Shown piece by piece: positions 19,183-30,800 of a stretch of 64,000 nt of DNA (its first letter is position 1; every line of letters begins with the position of its first letter). The notes under the pieces are model-generated. The model was given only the letters and a program-made list of their open reading frames with translations, searched no databases and had not been told where the DNA came from. The stretch spans positions 2,976,001 through 3,040,000 of the forward strand of contig JAGKQI010000091.1 of NCBI GenBank assembly GCA_018806915.1. Reading direction: 5' to 3'. The position numbers and the translations under genes were made by a program. The stretch is from Phytophthora colocasiae. Its lineage: Eukaryota > Oomycota > Peronosporomycetes > Peronosporales > Peronosporaceae.

Positions 19183-19992
19183 TCAGGCCAAAAGAATGGT
19201 TTGGAGGAATTCGATGTCGTCGTCGCTCCACGTCTCCTTATCTCCTGAGCATGATGTAATGGGCATGTAGCCAAGACTGTCGCTCATACCGCAGCTTTCT
19301 GCGGCTACATCGCCCCTCAATGCCGAAACGTAACAACCAGGTGGCACAGCAATGTTCAGGAACGTATCCGGTGTGAAGTTGTCGATTCCCGTAGGGCTGG
19401 ATTCTTCCTTGCTATCAGCATTTGACTTGGCAGCCTTCCTATGCGAACTATCATTCTGAGGCTTGTACGTCAACAATAAAGGAGAACCCATGCCATTAAG
19501 GCCAAAAGCTGACGCCTGCGGCACCTGAATCGGTGGAGCAAGACCGACAACTCCAGACGCAGCCGGGGTCGGAGTGCCAGCGTTCGCCATCAACGGGTGT
19601 AGAGGGTGGTGCAGCGGAAGCGGAATGCCCAGCGTCTTCTGTTGCTGGTGCTCATAAAAGAGCTGTTGGGCCACCGCCATCGAGACCTGCTTCTTCAGCA
19701 CAGCACGACGTTGCGATCGTTCTCGACGGCGAATGGCGTGCACTGTCTGGTACTTGCGGTCACTGCGGCGTTGAATCAAGTTTTGCTTGACGCGGTGCTC
19801 TTCGCACAACGAGTGCGCTTCACCGTTGCGCTTGAGGGTGCGTTCGTTGAAGCATTTGCCGGTCTTGTACTGGCACTTGCCGTAGTACGGGCGCTTCGTC
19901 TCCGGTTCACCATTGTGGGATACCGATTCCGCTTTACGCTTTGACCCTGTGCTGTGCGGGGCAGCGGTGGGGGAGTTTGTGTTGGTTGTCAT
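19183..19992 (-). CDS. WRC-like putative transcriptional regulator, copy 1
   Basis: 269 aa, single exon, ATG at 19992. Near residues 36-70 there is a CX6CX15CX2H arrangement followed by a basic stretch ending Arg-Arg-Ser-Asp-Arg-Lys-Tyr-Gln and an Arg-rich helix. The layout resembles the plant WRC zinc motif, which has three Cys, one His and a basic tail, but spacing differs and homology is not certain. The C-terminus ends with an acidic-hydrophobic segment, Trp-Ser-Asp-Asp-Asp-Ile-Glu-Phe-Leu, typical of activation regions. A tandem paralogue lies at 21220-22008. The central part is nearly identical at DNA level between copies while the C-terminal third is not. Confidence 0.75.
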   Translation of the reverse strand: MTTNTNSPTAAPHSTGSKRKAESVSHNGEPETKRPYYGKCQYKTGKCFNERTLKRNGEAHSLCEEHRVKQNLIQRRSDRKYQTVHAIRRRERSQRRAVLKKQVSMAVAQQLFYEHQQQKTLGIPLPLHHPLHPLMANAGTPTPAASGVVGLAPPIQVPQASAFGLNGMGSPLLLTYKPQNDSSHRKAAKSNADSKEESSPTGIDNFTPDTFLNIAVPPGCYVSALRGDVAAESCGMSDSLGYMPITSCSGDKETWSDDDIEFLQTILLA

Positions 19993-21219
19993 GGGACCAA
20001 GTGAGCTGGTGGAAGAGGATATTGAACTGAGCTAGGCAACGTGAAGGTACAAGGAGGCCTGTGACCGAGAGGACGGGGCAAGTCTGGTGTTGTTGGCTCT
20101 TCGCTCTCTGGCAGATGTTGGCGGCGAGAATTGCAAACTGGTGTTCCCATGATTGCCATGCAACTGCATAAAACGCGAGCACCTGGTGCTGGCAGAGACT
20201 GGTGCCACGCGGGACTTGTGGATGAAAGAAATAGCCGAGGGCGTGGTTTAATAATACCAAGAACAACGCTATCGCTGCAAAAATAACACTTCGTCCTGGT
20301 GCATGTATCGCTTTTTCAACGAGTTCATTTCGATGGAATCGACAAAAATATGCTCGACCAAAGATAGGTATCCAATTGTACTGCAATTTCCGCTTCGTCC
20401 TCGATCCTTTTCAAAACTCCAGGGTTATGTACAGCGAAGCCGCAACCTGTTTGATATTGTGTAGGTAATATGCGCTCTTATCTACTGCAGCATTCGTGTC
20501 GTTACCGAGTTGTTTCCCAAGACAGCAGCGCTCGCGTTTTTGCAGTAATTCGTGGATCTAGCGAAATTGCGTATGCTGTAGTGGAAATAGAGTAGCCACG
20601 TCTCCATTGCACCACAAATTGTTGGCCGCCATCATGGTCCAAAGCCCCTAGCAACAGACGCGCCATCACGCAAGTTGACACGTTACGAATAGAGAGAACC
20701 AGATTGCGGACAGAGTTTGCACTGTTTTGTTCTCGTGACTCGTGCCCCAAACAAGCATTTTGCTGATCTTTACGAGGATGCCCGTAGTCCGTGTAGCGAT
20801 TTACCTGGTTGCTCGGCCGCGTCTCATTTACACACACAATCCATGGTCCATCATGGGTCACGGAGACCGTGTACTGCGCGTTGAAGATCCATGAAGCATT
20901 GGAGGTCCATGCTCCATGTATCGTCAACGCGTAGTGCATAGTCTCCGTATCCTTATCTACACGATCATAGGTATACATGTACATGAAGATGCGGATGGAC
21001 AGAAAACTCCCATAGGCCGCTTTGTACAAACCAAGAACTGCAGATACATGCATTTGATATAGTATTCTGTATAGTATCATGGTACGTTTTTGAAGAAATG
21101 ATTCAGAAAACAATGTTTTATTTTGTTGGTACAATTTTGGTAAAGAGTCTTCCTTTGGCGCTCTTATAAAATGACATAGCGACAGCCGAACAACTCGGTA
21201 GGGTGGAGGCACAAGCTCT
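19993..21219. other. Spacer of the tandem duplication
   Basis: 19993-20400 is the 5' flank of copy 1 and shares blocks with the 5' flank of copy 2 (22009-22320), for example GTTGGCTCTTCGC and TGGCAGAGAC. A minus-strand open frame (20502-21347) runs through the spacer and into the 3' end of copy 2, has no domain and is rejected. Several short palindromic pieces around TCCATGG/CCATGGA occur at 20840-20920. Confidence 0.55.
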
Positions 21220-22008
21220 TTAGGCCAATAGAATGGTCTGCAAGAACTCGATATCGTCGTCGCTCCACGATTCCTTGTCGCCTGAGCACGATACAATGGG
21301 CATGTAGCCGAAACTGTCCATGGTACTGCACTCTTCAATCTCATCATCCCTCAATCCAGGCATGCTGAGGCCACCTGCAGCCATAGGGATAGTCAGGAAC
21401 GAATCCGCCGTAAAATCGTCAATGCCCGTAGGTGTTGACTCATCCTTCTCATCCTTAGACGGTTCCGACTTCACACGTCCGCTCTGGGGTTGCACCGACA
21501 GTACCAAAGGAGATCCCAACGAATTTTGACCGTAAACTGATGTCTGCGGTACCTGAATCGGTGGAGCAAGACCGACAACTCCAGACGCAGCCGGGGTCGG
21601 AGTGCCAGCGTTCGCCATCAACGGGTGTAGAGGGTGGTGCTGCGGAAGCGGAATGCCCAGCGTCTTCTGTTGCTGGTGCTCATAAAAGAGCTGTTGGGCC
21701 ACCGCCATCGAGACCTGCTTCTTCAGCACAGCACGACGTTGCGATCGTTCTCGACGGCGAATGGCGTGTACTGTCTGGTACTTGCGGTCACTGCGGCGTT
21801 GAATCAAGTTTTGCTTGACGCGGTGCTCTTCGCACAACGAGTGCGCTTCACCGTTGCGCTTGAGGGTGCGTTCGTTGAAGCATTTGCCGGTCTTGTACTG
21901 GCACTTGCCGTAGTACGGGCGCTTCGTCTCCGGTTCACCATTGTGGGATACCGATTCGGCATCACGCTTTGAGCCGGTGAGGCGCGGGAGGTCGTTGCTT
22001 GCCATCAT
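21220..22008 (-). CDS. WRC-like putative transcriptional regulator, copy 2
   Basis: 262 aa from the ATG at 22008. The open frame extends upstream to 22194, but the Met at 22008 is the one aligned with the start of copy 1. It has the same CX6CX15CX2H motif, basic tail, Gln/His-rich middle and acidic C-terminal Trp-Ser-Asp-Asp-Asp-Ile-Glu-Phe-Leu. Compared with copy 1, about 404 bp (21553-21956 against 19525-19928) show roughly two differences. The following 300 coding bases are strongly diverged but keep the same motif order. A DNA-binding or cofactor role is inferred only. Confidence 0.75.
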   Translation of the reverse strand: MMASNDLPRLTGSKRDAESVSHNGEPETKRPYYGKCQYKTGKCFNERTLKRNGEAHSLCEEHRVKQNLIQRRSDRKYQTVHAIRRRERSQRRAVLKKQVSMAVAQQLFYEHQQQKTLGIPLPQHHPLHPLMANAGTPTPAASGVVGLAPPIQVPQTSVYGQNSLGSPLVLSVQPQSGRVKSEPSKDEKDESTPTGIDDFTADSFLTIPMAAGGLSMPGLRDDEIEECSTMDSFGYMPIVSCSGDKESWSDDDIEFLQTILLA

Positions 22009-24220
22009 TTTGGGAAGTGTGTCGAAGGTAGAGGAAATGGAACTGACTTGTACAGGACTGGGTAGAGAGACCTGTGAACGAAAGGACGGAGTGGTGGGTG
22101 GTCGAGTCTGCTGCTGTTGGCTCTTCGCACGATGGCAGATGGTCGGCGGGGATAATTGCAAACTGGACTGCAGATGTTCGCATGATTGCCGCACGCAATT
22201 GCAGCGAGGGGTGAATCACCTGGTGTTGGCAGAGACCAGTACACCCACACGAGACTTTCGACGCTATTGTGGTCTTTGGTATAATAATACCAGCTCCCTG
22301 TAATTGACTGTAGGTTTAAGAGCATGCAGTACCAAAAACTATCGTTGGAATAGCACTTGAGTGCAGTGATTCACCTCCACTTTACCAGCGAACAGCTCCA
22401 TCGCCCTTCAACTTGATGCAAATCTGCAACAACCATGCTCAAGATCAGCCAAATATAGGGCCGCGACAACGCTCTCGCCGGCATTCTACACGTTAAAGCG
22501 TTGAATCTACTGCTTCCAACTGCGCTTCGGTTGAGCGTAGCCATTTGTCAGCGATTGCATTGGAGTTGAGATTTTATAGGCTATCGTCCTCGAGAAAATG
22601 CCGAGGACGTCGACGTCTGCTGCAACTACAGACACCTGTCCTGGCAATTGCAGTGTTTGGGGAGTACAATGGCGCCGCAACGGATTAAAAAGCCACTGAA
22701 AGACATACAGGTTTTGAACAGTTCACGCTCTATGCATGTCGTTTTGCTCTGCTATCGACAACGCGTGGCCTCCAGTTTAACGAGGGCCAATCTTCGCCCC
22801 TTGCGTACCACTTCAGTGAGCTAGATAGAGCGCATTTGATCCCACCACCACCATCTCGGTGCAAATCTCGGTGAGTCTCCTGACTCACTGCAATTGAAGC
22901 GCGTCAGCATTGCTACGTCGACTATCACTGCAGATTGCGGTCAAACGTCCACCTGCCCCAAATCGGTGCGTGCTGCTCCGGTCTATCCATTGAAGCGTTG
23001 TCGATCCTTTACGAGGTTGCGCACAGCATTCACTTGGGCACGTGGTGAGCCGCGACTCGTCTCGTTTCCAGTTGTTGCTCTAATGGATACCGTAAATCCA
23101 CAAAGTCTCGTTACATGGGCACCGGCTGTGACCAAAACCAAGCAAAGACCTGCCTCAAACAAGATCCACCGCTCCGGATGCTTTAGGAGGGCTAGCACGT
23201 AACGATTGATAAACGCAAAAGGATTTCTACAGTCACGCTCTCACTTGCTATATCGGACGTGTGTAGCGTGGCGTGCGAGTTGAAGCGTACACTGTTACTT
23301 CTGCGCTCTCTACAGTAGCGTGGTTGGCGTGAAATGCATGTATTGTAGACACAGCTTTCGGCAAGAGTGTGTGGATAGCAATACGTCAAATATCAATACT
23401 GCAAAGATGTGAACGTACAGTTATGCACGTTCCCTTTGACGGAAAGCCGTGCCGTTATTTCTGGGAGATCTTGTCTAGCAAATCGTACGTTATCCGTGTC
23501 AGCGAAGTCGCTTCAGCATACACTTTGGTGTTGGAAAGCCGATAAACTCGCGTGCCAGCGATAGGCAACTCCGCAACGTCAGGTGCTTTTATTGACAAGA
23601 AGATATTGTGGGTTCTACTCAAAATTTTCAGGGCCGATTGGTTGAGCTCAATCGCCCGACAATCGATCTACTGCTAAAACGCATACGATGTGCAATATGG
23701 GAGGGTCTTGCGGCTCTTAAGAGCAAGCAACTCCCAGATGCAGGAGCATATTGGTGACCTTAACCTCTTGAGAGCTTCACAACCACTTCTAGAAACCCCC
23801 GGGGACGACACAAGATATCCACTAGAGGCGCTACGAGACCACCACACACGTAACGAGAGAACTGGCAAGGTACGGTGTCAATTCTGACCAATGAGAGATC
23901 CCTGTTGATTGTTTGGTCGATTTTCGAATCGCCCCTGTTGACAAAATATACATAGTCGGAATTCACAATACAGTGCTACGTCGTTCCATTCCAGGTGAAC
24001 TCTTACCAGCCCCACGCGCCTCTGACGTGAGTCGAAGATATTGGATAGGCAACAATGCTCCATCTACACGGTACAAAAACACACAAAATAATCACCACAT
24101 GGCTACATTATTGTCTGTTAATTGGTACTAGCAATTAACCAATTCTGCATTCCGCTACAACAATAAGTGTTATTTTTTTTGCACTAAGAAAAAAGCTACG
24201 TTAAAAGAAGCTCTTCATAC
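22009..24220. other. Gene-poor stretch, no gene called
   Basis: 22009-22320 is the duplicated 5' flank of copy 2. The rest has only short unsupported frames (for example 22894-23202). AT-rich sequence at 24120-24200, including a run of eight T's, lies just upstream of the cupin-like gene and may be part of its promoter. Confidence 0.45.
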
Positions 24221-24898
24221 ATGGCATCCTTCGGCTTGCTACGTCCAGGAGAGCCCTTCATCAACTCTCGTTTCGCCATGTGGATACTCGGATCTCAATC
24301 TCCAGATCAGAGCCACAAAGTGTCGGAGCTGCTGCTTGAGGACCGGCAGATGGCGCGGCAACTCGGCACCGCGTTACGACCAGCAGGACGTCTCCTGCTG
24401 CCTTTGTCGGCTGCTCCCAGCTCTGACCAGCTCAATCGGTTGCGTCTCTGGGTTGATGGAAGTGATGACGTCGACGTTGAAGCGACTTGGGGTGATGCAC
24501 TGCAACACCAGCAGATCGGGAGCTTCGTGGCTCTGACAGTCTTGAAGCAGCCGGAAGAACCAGCCGCCCGGTCGGTCCGACGGGTTAGCAATGTACCGGG
24601 CAGTGTTGGATCCCGGCTGATGCTTTCGAACGAGCACGTGAATCTCTGGGACTTCCATGTGCCAGGCCGCACAAGTTGCGAGTTGCACGAACACCTGTAT
24701 CCTTATGTGTTCTTCAACCGTACGGCTTGTGAGACCCAAGGACTTGACGCCACGTTGCAGCCATCAGGACTGGTAACGTCTTTTGCAGCGTGTGAATATC
24801 GGTGCGTCGAAGTTAATGACAGCGAACGACATGTCCACGCCTTCCGGAACCCCGGGGATCAAGATGTACAGCAGTACATTGTTGAGTTTGTGGAGTGA
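24221..24898 (+). CDS. Cupin-like protein
   Basis: 225 aa, single exon, ATG at 24221. The N-terminal 120 residues are Leu/Ser-rich without clear motif. From about residue 137 the pattern Asn-Leu-Trp-Asp-Phe-His-Val-Pro-Gly, then Glu-Leu-His-Glu-His-Leu-x-Pro-Tyr-Val-Phe resembles the first cupin motif with its metal-binding His pair. The C-terminal His-Ala-Phe-Arg-Asn-Pro-Gly could supply part of the second motif. Substrate and activity cannot be told. It faces the PARP-like gene tail to tail, with 42 bp between stop codons. Confidence 0.6.
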   Translation: MASFGLLRPGEPFINSRFAMWILGSQSPDQSHKVSELLLEDRQMARQLGTALRPAGRLLLPLSAAPSSDQLNRLRLWVDGSDDVDVEATWGDALQHQQIGSFVALTVLKQPEEPAARSVRRVSNVPGSVGSRLMLSNEHVNLWDFHVPGRTSCELHEHLYPYVFFNRTACETQGLDATLQPSGLVTSFAACEYRCVEVNDSERHVHAFRNPGDQDVQQYIVEFVE

Positions 24899-24940
24899 AG
24901 ATGAAATTGTGTAGTTAAATTAGTTGATAATTTGCAGCTT

Positions 24941-26949
24941 TCACCGGCGTCGACGGGCACTTTGTGTTTGGCGTTTGGGTCGAATTTTAGACGGTGGGTC
25001 GACAAACTGTATTTGGCGGAGACTATCCAGCTCACCACGGAGATGCTGGACTCTTGCGTGTACATTGTCGGGTGAGTTTTGGAGCTGGCTATCGCGCTGT
25101 ATCTTTACACCGCGGCGTACTCCTTCCTCCTCCCAAATCTCCCGTGCGCGCGACCAAAACAGTATCTCCAGACGCTGTAGGTCTTCTCGTAGTTGTACTT
25201 TCAGCCTCGAATATTTGTCTAAAACTATCTCCGGCGGTAAATCCTCTGCTTCCTTGGCTTCGTGTTTTTGATCGGATTCAGAACGTGCCGTTGAGTTAGA
25301 TTGGCGGTCAATTGAAGTGAAGAAGCTGTGTTGGTGGTTCGGTTGAGGCAATGCCAATGGGAACGCAGAAATTGACAATGAGGGGCTTTCGAACGCTGCA
25401 CTGTAGATGAAATCCTGGAAAGCATCGGATCCAAAATTCGGTACTGAAGTCATTGGAGACTGATTGAAAGGTATAAGGGTTGACGCTCTCTTGACACGAA
25501 ACTGGATGAGGAACTCGGGAACGACAGCATCAGGATATCGCACCAAATACTCTTCCTATGATCACAACTGTCAGTCATGACATCTTCTGCAAATATGATT
25601 CATTACATACCTCGTTGGTAAAATGAAGGGCGCAAACGCTCGAGTCGTCTGGGAATTTTACACCAGATTTATCCTTCACTCGCATCGACTTGCCCATGGC
25701 AACTCGACACAAGCCAAGAAACGATACGGGTGAAGTTTGACCCTCTACAGCCGTAGTTACTGTTCGTAATTCTTCCAGGGTGCTGTATCTGCTAAAACGC
25801 CGTGGAAACTGCAACGATGTTCCACTGCTTACTTTTGGGCGTGCACGAAACATCATATTTGTGCCTGGTGCACCTTCTCGGTTCTGCAGAAGCCTGTAAA
25901 CAGAGAATGCCACGAATATGTAAGTGTTTTGAGTCATTTCTGCCGGTAGTACTTCGAAAAAGCGTACAATGAACGGTTGAAGATCTTGACCTCAGCTCCT
26001 TGCGGGTCAAAGAACTGGGGTTCGTCATCTTGACTTGTGTTCATACCGTACACGACGCAGCGCTCAACACTTTCTGCTGGTACGCTACAAAACAACCCCT
26101 TGACCTTGATATCGGGAGTGTTTTTCGCGAGTAAGTTGGTAAATCTTTGGAAATTGTTCAACAGTACGCGATTGTCGATTTTATAGACTTCCAGCACCTC
26201 TAGTGCTTCAGAAGAAGACAAGAAACTTTTCTTGATGTTCTCTGTTGCAGCTTTAACACAGCGAATACGTTGGGGATCAGAGGACGGCAATCTCCACATC
26301 CTCACCTGTCCTGAGGTCTCACTCTCAAGCTGTAACGCGAACGAACTGTCAAAGAAACGCTGATATTAGCATCATGCACCCAATAATTACAGCTCAGACG
26401 TAGTACGCACTTGAATTGATGCAGCAACTTCGTGAGCGAGCGTTGATCTTTGCATTTTGCTTCCTCGCGTTTGCTCCACGCCGTAATATACTGACTTTCT
26501 GCTTCAAGCAGCGCGTAAAGCTGCAAGATATCGCTGGTGACGTACTTCTTGTACACTTGTGCAAGCCGTTGAAACTGTTGCACGAAGCTATCGAGCGCAG
26601 CCGAAGCAGCATTCGCTACCGGTGAAAAGTGCGCTAACGTACCCATTCGCCCATTGTCGAGAACGTTCACCGTCTCTCTCACTGCATCCCATCGCCTCTT
26701 TGCTGCACATTTCCGCTGTCGGATTTGTCGTCGGATGTCACGGGTAAGCTCTAGTTTAGCTTCAATAGAGTGCACAAGGCTCTGTACAGCTAAATTCTCA
26801 TCTTCAAGACGCAGTAGCTTCACCAGAAACGGGTGAATGCCGTGGAGAGTCCCCTGAGGCTCACAGAGATTCGCTCCATTGAGCCTGACGAACAACTCGC
26901 CACTGTTGAGGCCTTGAGTTCGCTCTTGTGTGCTTGGAACTGCTTCCAT
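24941..26949 (-). CDS. PARP-fold (ADP-ribosyltransferase-like) protein, four exons
   Basis: Exons 26949-26411, 26345-25953, 25893-25611 and 25555-24941. Introns of 55-65 nt are GT...AG, total 1830 nt, 609 aa. The N-terminal third is helical. From exon 2 the order resembles a PARP catalytic domain: Val-Tyr-Lys-Ile-Asp-Asn-Arg-Val, a Leu-Phe-Cys-Ser-Val...Val-x-Tyr-Gly-Met-Asn segment where PARPs have His-Gly-Thr, then Ser-Leu-Tyr-Ala-Phe-Ser, then Leu-Cys-Arg-Val-Ala-Met-Gly-Lys, then Glu-Tyr-Leu-Val-Arg-Tyr-Pro...Pro-Glu-Phe-Leu-Ile. The His of the catalytic triad appears missing, so it may lack ADP-ribosylation activity. A helical, Arg-rich C-terminus follows. The family call is inference from motif order; the gene model is firmer. 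Confidence 0.6.
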
Positions 26950-27041
26950 TGCTGGCCTGTTGCGTCACTTTACGAGCACCGAAAGATCTGTTCGACTACT
27001 GAAAAGAACATAGACAAGAAATGGATTCACTCTCATAATGG

Positions 27042-27805
27042 CTACATTTGTGAGGTTATACTTTGAACGGAGCCTGTTTTGGAAATACCGGAGCTCGAAG
27101 AGAGTAGCATTGGACGAGAACGATTCTTCTCCTCCTCTTCATGGGCGCGCTTTCGAGCTTGTCGGATCCAGCGTAGCATGTTGGATCGGATAAAAAGCCC
27201 ACTGAGATAATGTTGAGTGAGCTTGGCGCGATGTAGCATCTTGACACAAGTACGCACTTCATGCCACACACGATCCAGCTTTTCCTGTAAAGCAGCAATG
27301 TGTGCTGAGCTGGTAGCTTGGCGCTTGGCGTACGGTTGTTGGAGTTCCAGTTGTTGATGAAGCGGGGGAGTATTGGCCACTAACTTCTCAATCAACGCAC
27401 TCTGTTTCTGTAGGATCGTCTTGGTAGTTTTCTTCTGATGGGCGGCTTCTAGCTGATGCACTACGTCTGAACGCACACTACGCCAGTAACGTGCGAGGTC
27501 TTCCACTTCTCGCTGTGTAGATGCGATATTCGCTCGGCCAACAGATAGACGAAGGTCTTGAAGGTCCCGTTCGTCGAGGATTACTTCAGGTAAATGAGTG
27601 TCGAATGCTCGAAGCTGGTACGCTCGAGTAACACGCAGAAACATCTCCAGATTCATAAACTCCTGCCCGGAATCGCCATACACTAGCCGACATTCTCGTG
27701 CTGAGATACGTCCCGCAGTGACTCCGGTCACGATCTTGATAAACTCGTCCATTCCAATCCGATCACCACCAAGATCGTTGGCTGTAAATGCCTGTCGATA
27801 ACGCT

Positions 27806-27849
<44 letters not shown>

Positions 27850-30800
27850 TGAGGAACGGGTTAGAAATACTACATCTTAACAACTGATCTGCCTTACCTC
27901 TTCGTTCTGCTGAGTCTTGATCGTCCATTGCTTCAAGAATACAGTCATCACATCGTCCAACTCAACAAAGCGAGTTTTGTCGCTGGTGTCATCGACCAAT
28001 TCGATCAAATGTTCTCCACTTAGTTCGACAACTTCAGCTGGAATATCGGTCATTCCTGCTATAGCTGCAGCTTTGATGCGTGGTAGTCCTTCAATTTCCA
28101 TGCGTAATGCACGCAGAGCTGTCTCTGTGAGTGAGAAGGTGAACAGCGCATTCGCTACAACCACAGCATGCTGGGCATCAATTGGGCAACTCCCACTCGG
28201 TGTTTCATCTAACCGCTTGCCAGACTGGAAGATTTTCATCTCTCCATAGAATAAGTGAGCAAGCGCGTGTGTGTAGTAGAGAAAAACATCGTAACTTGGA
28301 GGTCCACAGTCGTACATGTACGCAACATCGCCCAAGCCACAGGCTGAAGCAAAGAACGCCACGCGAGGGTCATCCTGGAAAGCCAGTAATCCATTCAGCA
28401 AGTTCTCGAGACGTGCACCAACTGCAGCAGGTGCATTATAGCGCGCCACCAGGTAATCACACACGAACGGTGCTACTGAATAGAGACTTGTCGTCTCTAG
28501 TTGCAAGTGGTCCACCTTGAGAAACTCCAGCCAGATATCCAACACTAGGGCTTTCAATCGTGCCTTCGATAGAGCAGGAAGAGTCTCCTTATCCGGGTCT
28601 TCTCTCAATGAAAGAGCGCTGTGTGCTTTAAGATAGACCTGCCATATTATAGGCACTTCTCCACCCCTTGACAGCAAAATTTTCTCGTTACTACTGCACT
28701 CCCCACTGGAAACCGGTGCAGCATTAGTTTCTCCACTCCGAACCTGACGCTTCCTTGCCAACGTTGATGTAGTGGCTTTTTTCGCTCGAGCAGGACGTAA
28801 AAGCGTTCGCCCTCCCTTATTGTCTTTGCCTGTTCGCTCTTGAGCAGAGGCTGCTGCTGAGACTGTAGAGATGTTCACCGTCGCTCCAGCTTGACAAGAC
28901 AAATAGCGTCGAGGATTGTACCCGACGATAGCGATCTGGGGCGCCACAACTGCTCGAAACACTGTGGATCGACCGCGGAGGTAGATGCATTGGTGCTCTT
29001 TCCTGCGGGCGCTGGCCTCCTGCTGTTTGGCATGCTCCACATCCGACACGCAAAGGGCTCTATCCAAAGCAGCAAGGTCCAGAGCTGCAGTAGTGCCATC
29101 AATTACAGCCGTCAGCAGCCGTAGCAGAGTATCTCCACCGTCTGCGTGGCTAGTCTGGAATCAAGACGAGATAACGTTAGTCAGATACGGATACTTAACT
29201 GTGGAGAAAGCTGCTAACGTACCCGCTGTATTAGACTCTGTCGTAGCAGGGCGTCGTTGGAAGCCACCATATCAACGAAGAATGACCCCCAGACGTCGAC
29301 ATTACCCAGGAAAACCTCTTGCAAAATGTTTGGATCCATGCTCCCCAAACACGCCAATAGATGCGGAGATGCTTGCAGCTCGTGAAGTAAATCATGGTTC
29401 ACTCGAGCTGGTTGCGGGCTCTCACTGCCACTTTCATTGCGATGTTGAAAGATTTCTCGTAAGACCGCCAAGACAGCAGATTGGTCTTCCAGTGCGAGAC
29501 GTTCGAGGGTCGCCACAGAGGCACGAGATATGAAGTTTTGGACTCCTGGAGTCTGCTGAAGTAACAGCATCATCTGGTAAAAGGCAGACACATCACCGCG
29601 TTGATGCATCTTCGTGAACAATAGTTGTAGAGGCTTCGGATGTTCCAGTAATACATCCGTCAAGTCGTTTAGATGAGATGTGAACCACTCGAGTAGCAGC
29701 ATTGATCCCTGTTCTAAGGAGTCACCGGACGGCAGCGCCATAGCCATCTCTTCTGTTGCGATGGATACCTTCCTCGTTTTGCTGATAGGTAGGAAATTTT
29801 CATGACCTCCGTTGCTCGGCATCCACAGTAATTGCACTCCTTTGTGTTTTTGTACCAGTGCGTCCAAGTAATCGCTCGCCTTTGGATCCAGCGACAGGAA
29901 TCTCTTCACGGTGTCAGAGAATTTTATAATGGCGAACAACAGCATACCCGGATTCACAGATATAGCGCTCAACAAAGTTTCTGGGCTGCGGTTTACAGCG
30001 TTGACAAGCAGTTCGGGATTGCGATGTTGGCCGGAAATTATAGCTCGAGTCAGCTCTGTGAGCTTGCGCTCATCGTCCGAGCGACTAGATTCAAGCTCGA
30101 ACCGTTTCTCTCGTGCTTCTTCACATCTGTGAAATCGTTCTTGAATAGGTTCAGACGGCTCCACGTACGTACACAGCAGGTCTCGTAGCTTTACTCGAGC
30201 TTTCATCACAACCCCCTCTTCGATTTCTTGAAAAATGACCCCAGGATCACCATTTTGCCGCTCCAGAGCAGCCACTTGCTGTTGCTCCACCTCGCAGAGT
30301 AGGTCGAAGACATCTTCACACGTTCGAAGGACATCGCTGTGTGACGCAAGCAATTGTTCTGGTAAAATTCCAGAGCTGACCGGTCTCGAACGTCCTTGAT
30401 TCGAAGACAATTGAATTTGACTCAGACGACCATATCCTGGGCTTGACGAGACCAATGCACTCAGTAGCACTTGTGGGATCGAAGCTTTTGACTCCCCTGC
30501 AGCGTACGATGAGTCAATCGGATCACCATTTAGCAATAGCGTTCTTGAACGAGCCCTGGCGCCTCGGAGCTTTCCTAACGCACGTGGCGCTGTTGGTACC
30601 AAGGCGAGATGCCTCGTCGAGCCTTTATTGGGGCCATTCTCGCTGATAATACCAAGTTGAGACGCCAGATTCAAATTCCGTCGCGAAAGTTGCCGCTGGT
30701 GATGAATAAGTTCCGATACATATGTCTCCTCCAGCGCATGGAGGACGCTCTTTAGTGTTGCAGCTGCTTGAGTAGCGGTGATCGACGGATCCAAAGCTTT

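Noticed and set aside
20502..21347. 281-codon minus-strand open frame between the WRC-like paralogues
   Set aside because: It overlaps the 3' coding end of copy 2 in another frame, has no domain or biased composition, and crosses a non-coding spacer.
26949..27042. A single fused gene joining the large helical protein to the PARP-like protein
   Set aside because: All splice options between them meet stop codons quickly, while each has a sound stop and start of its own.
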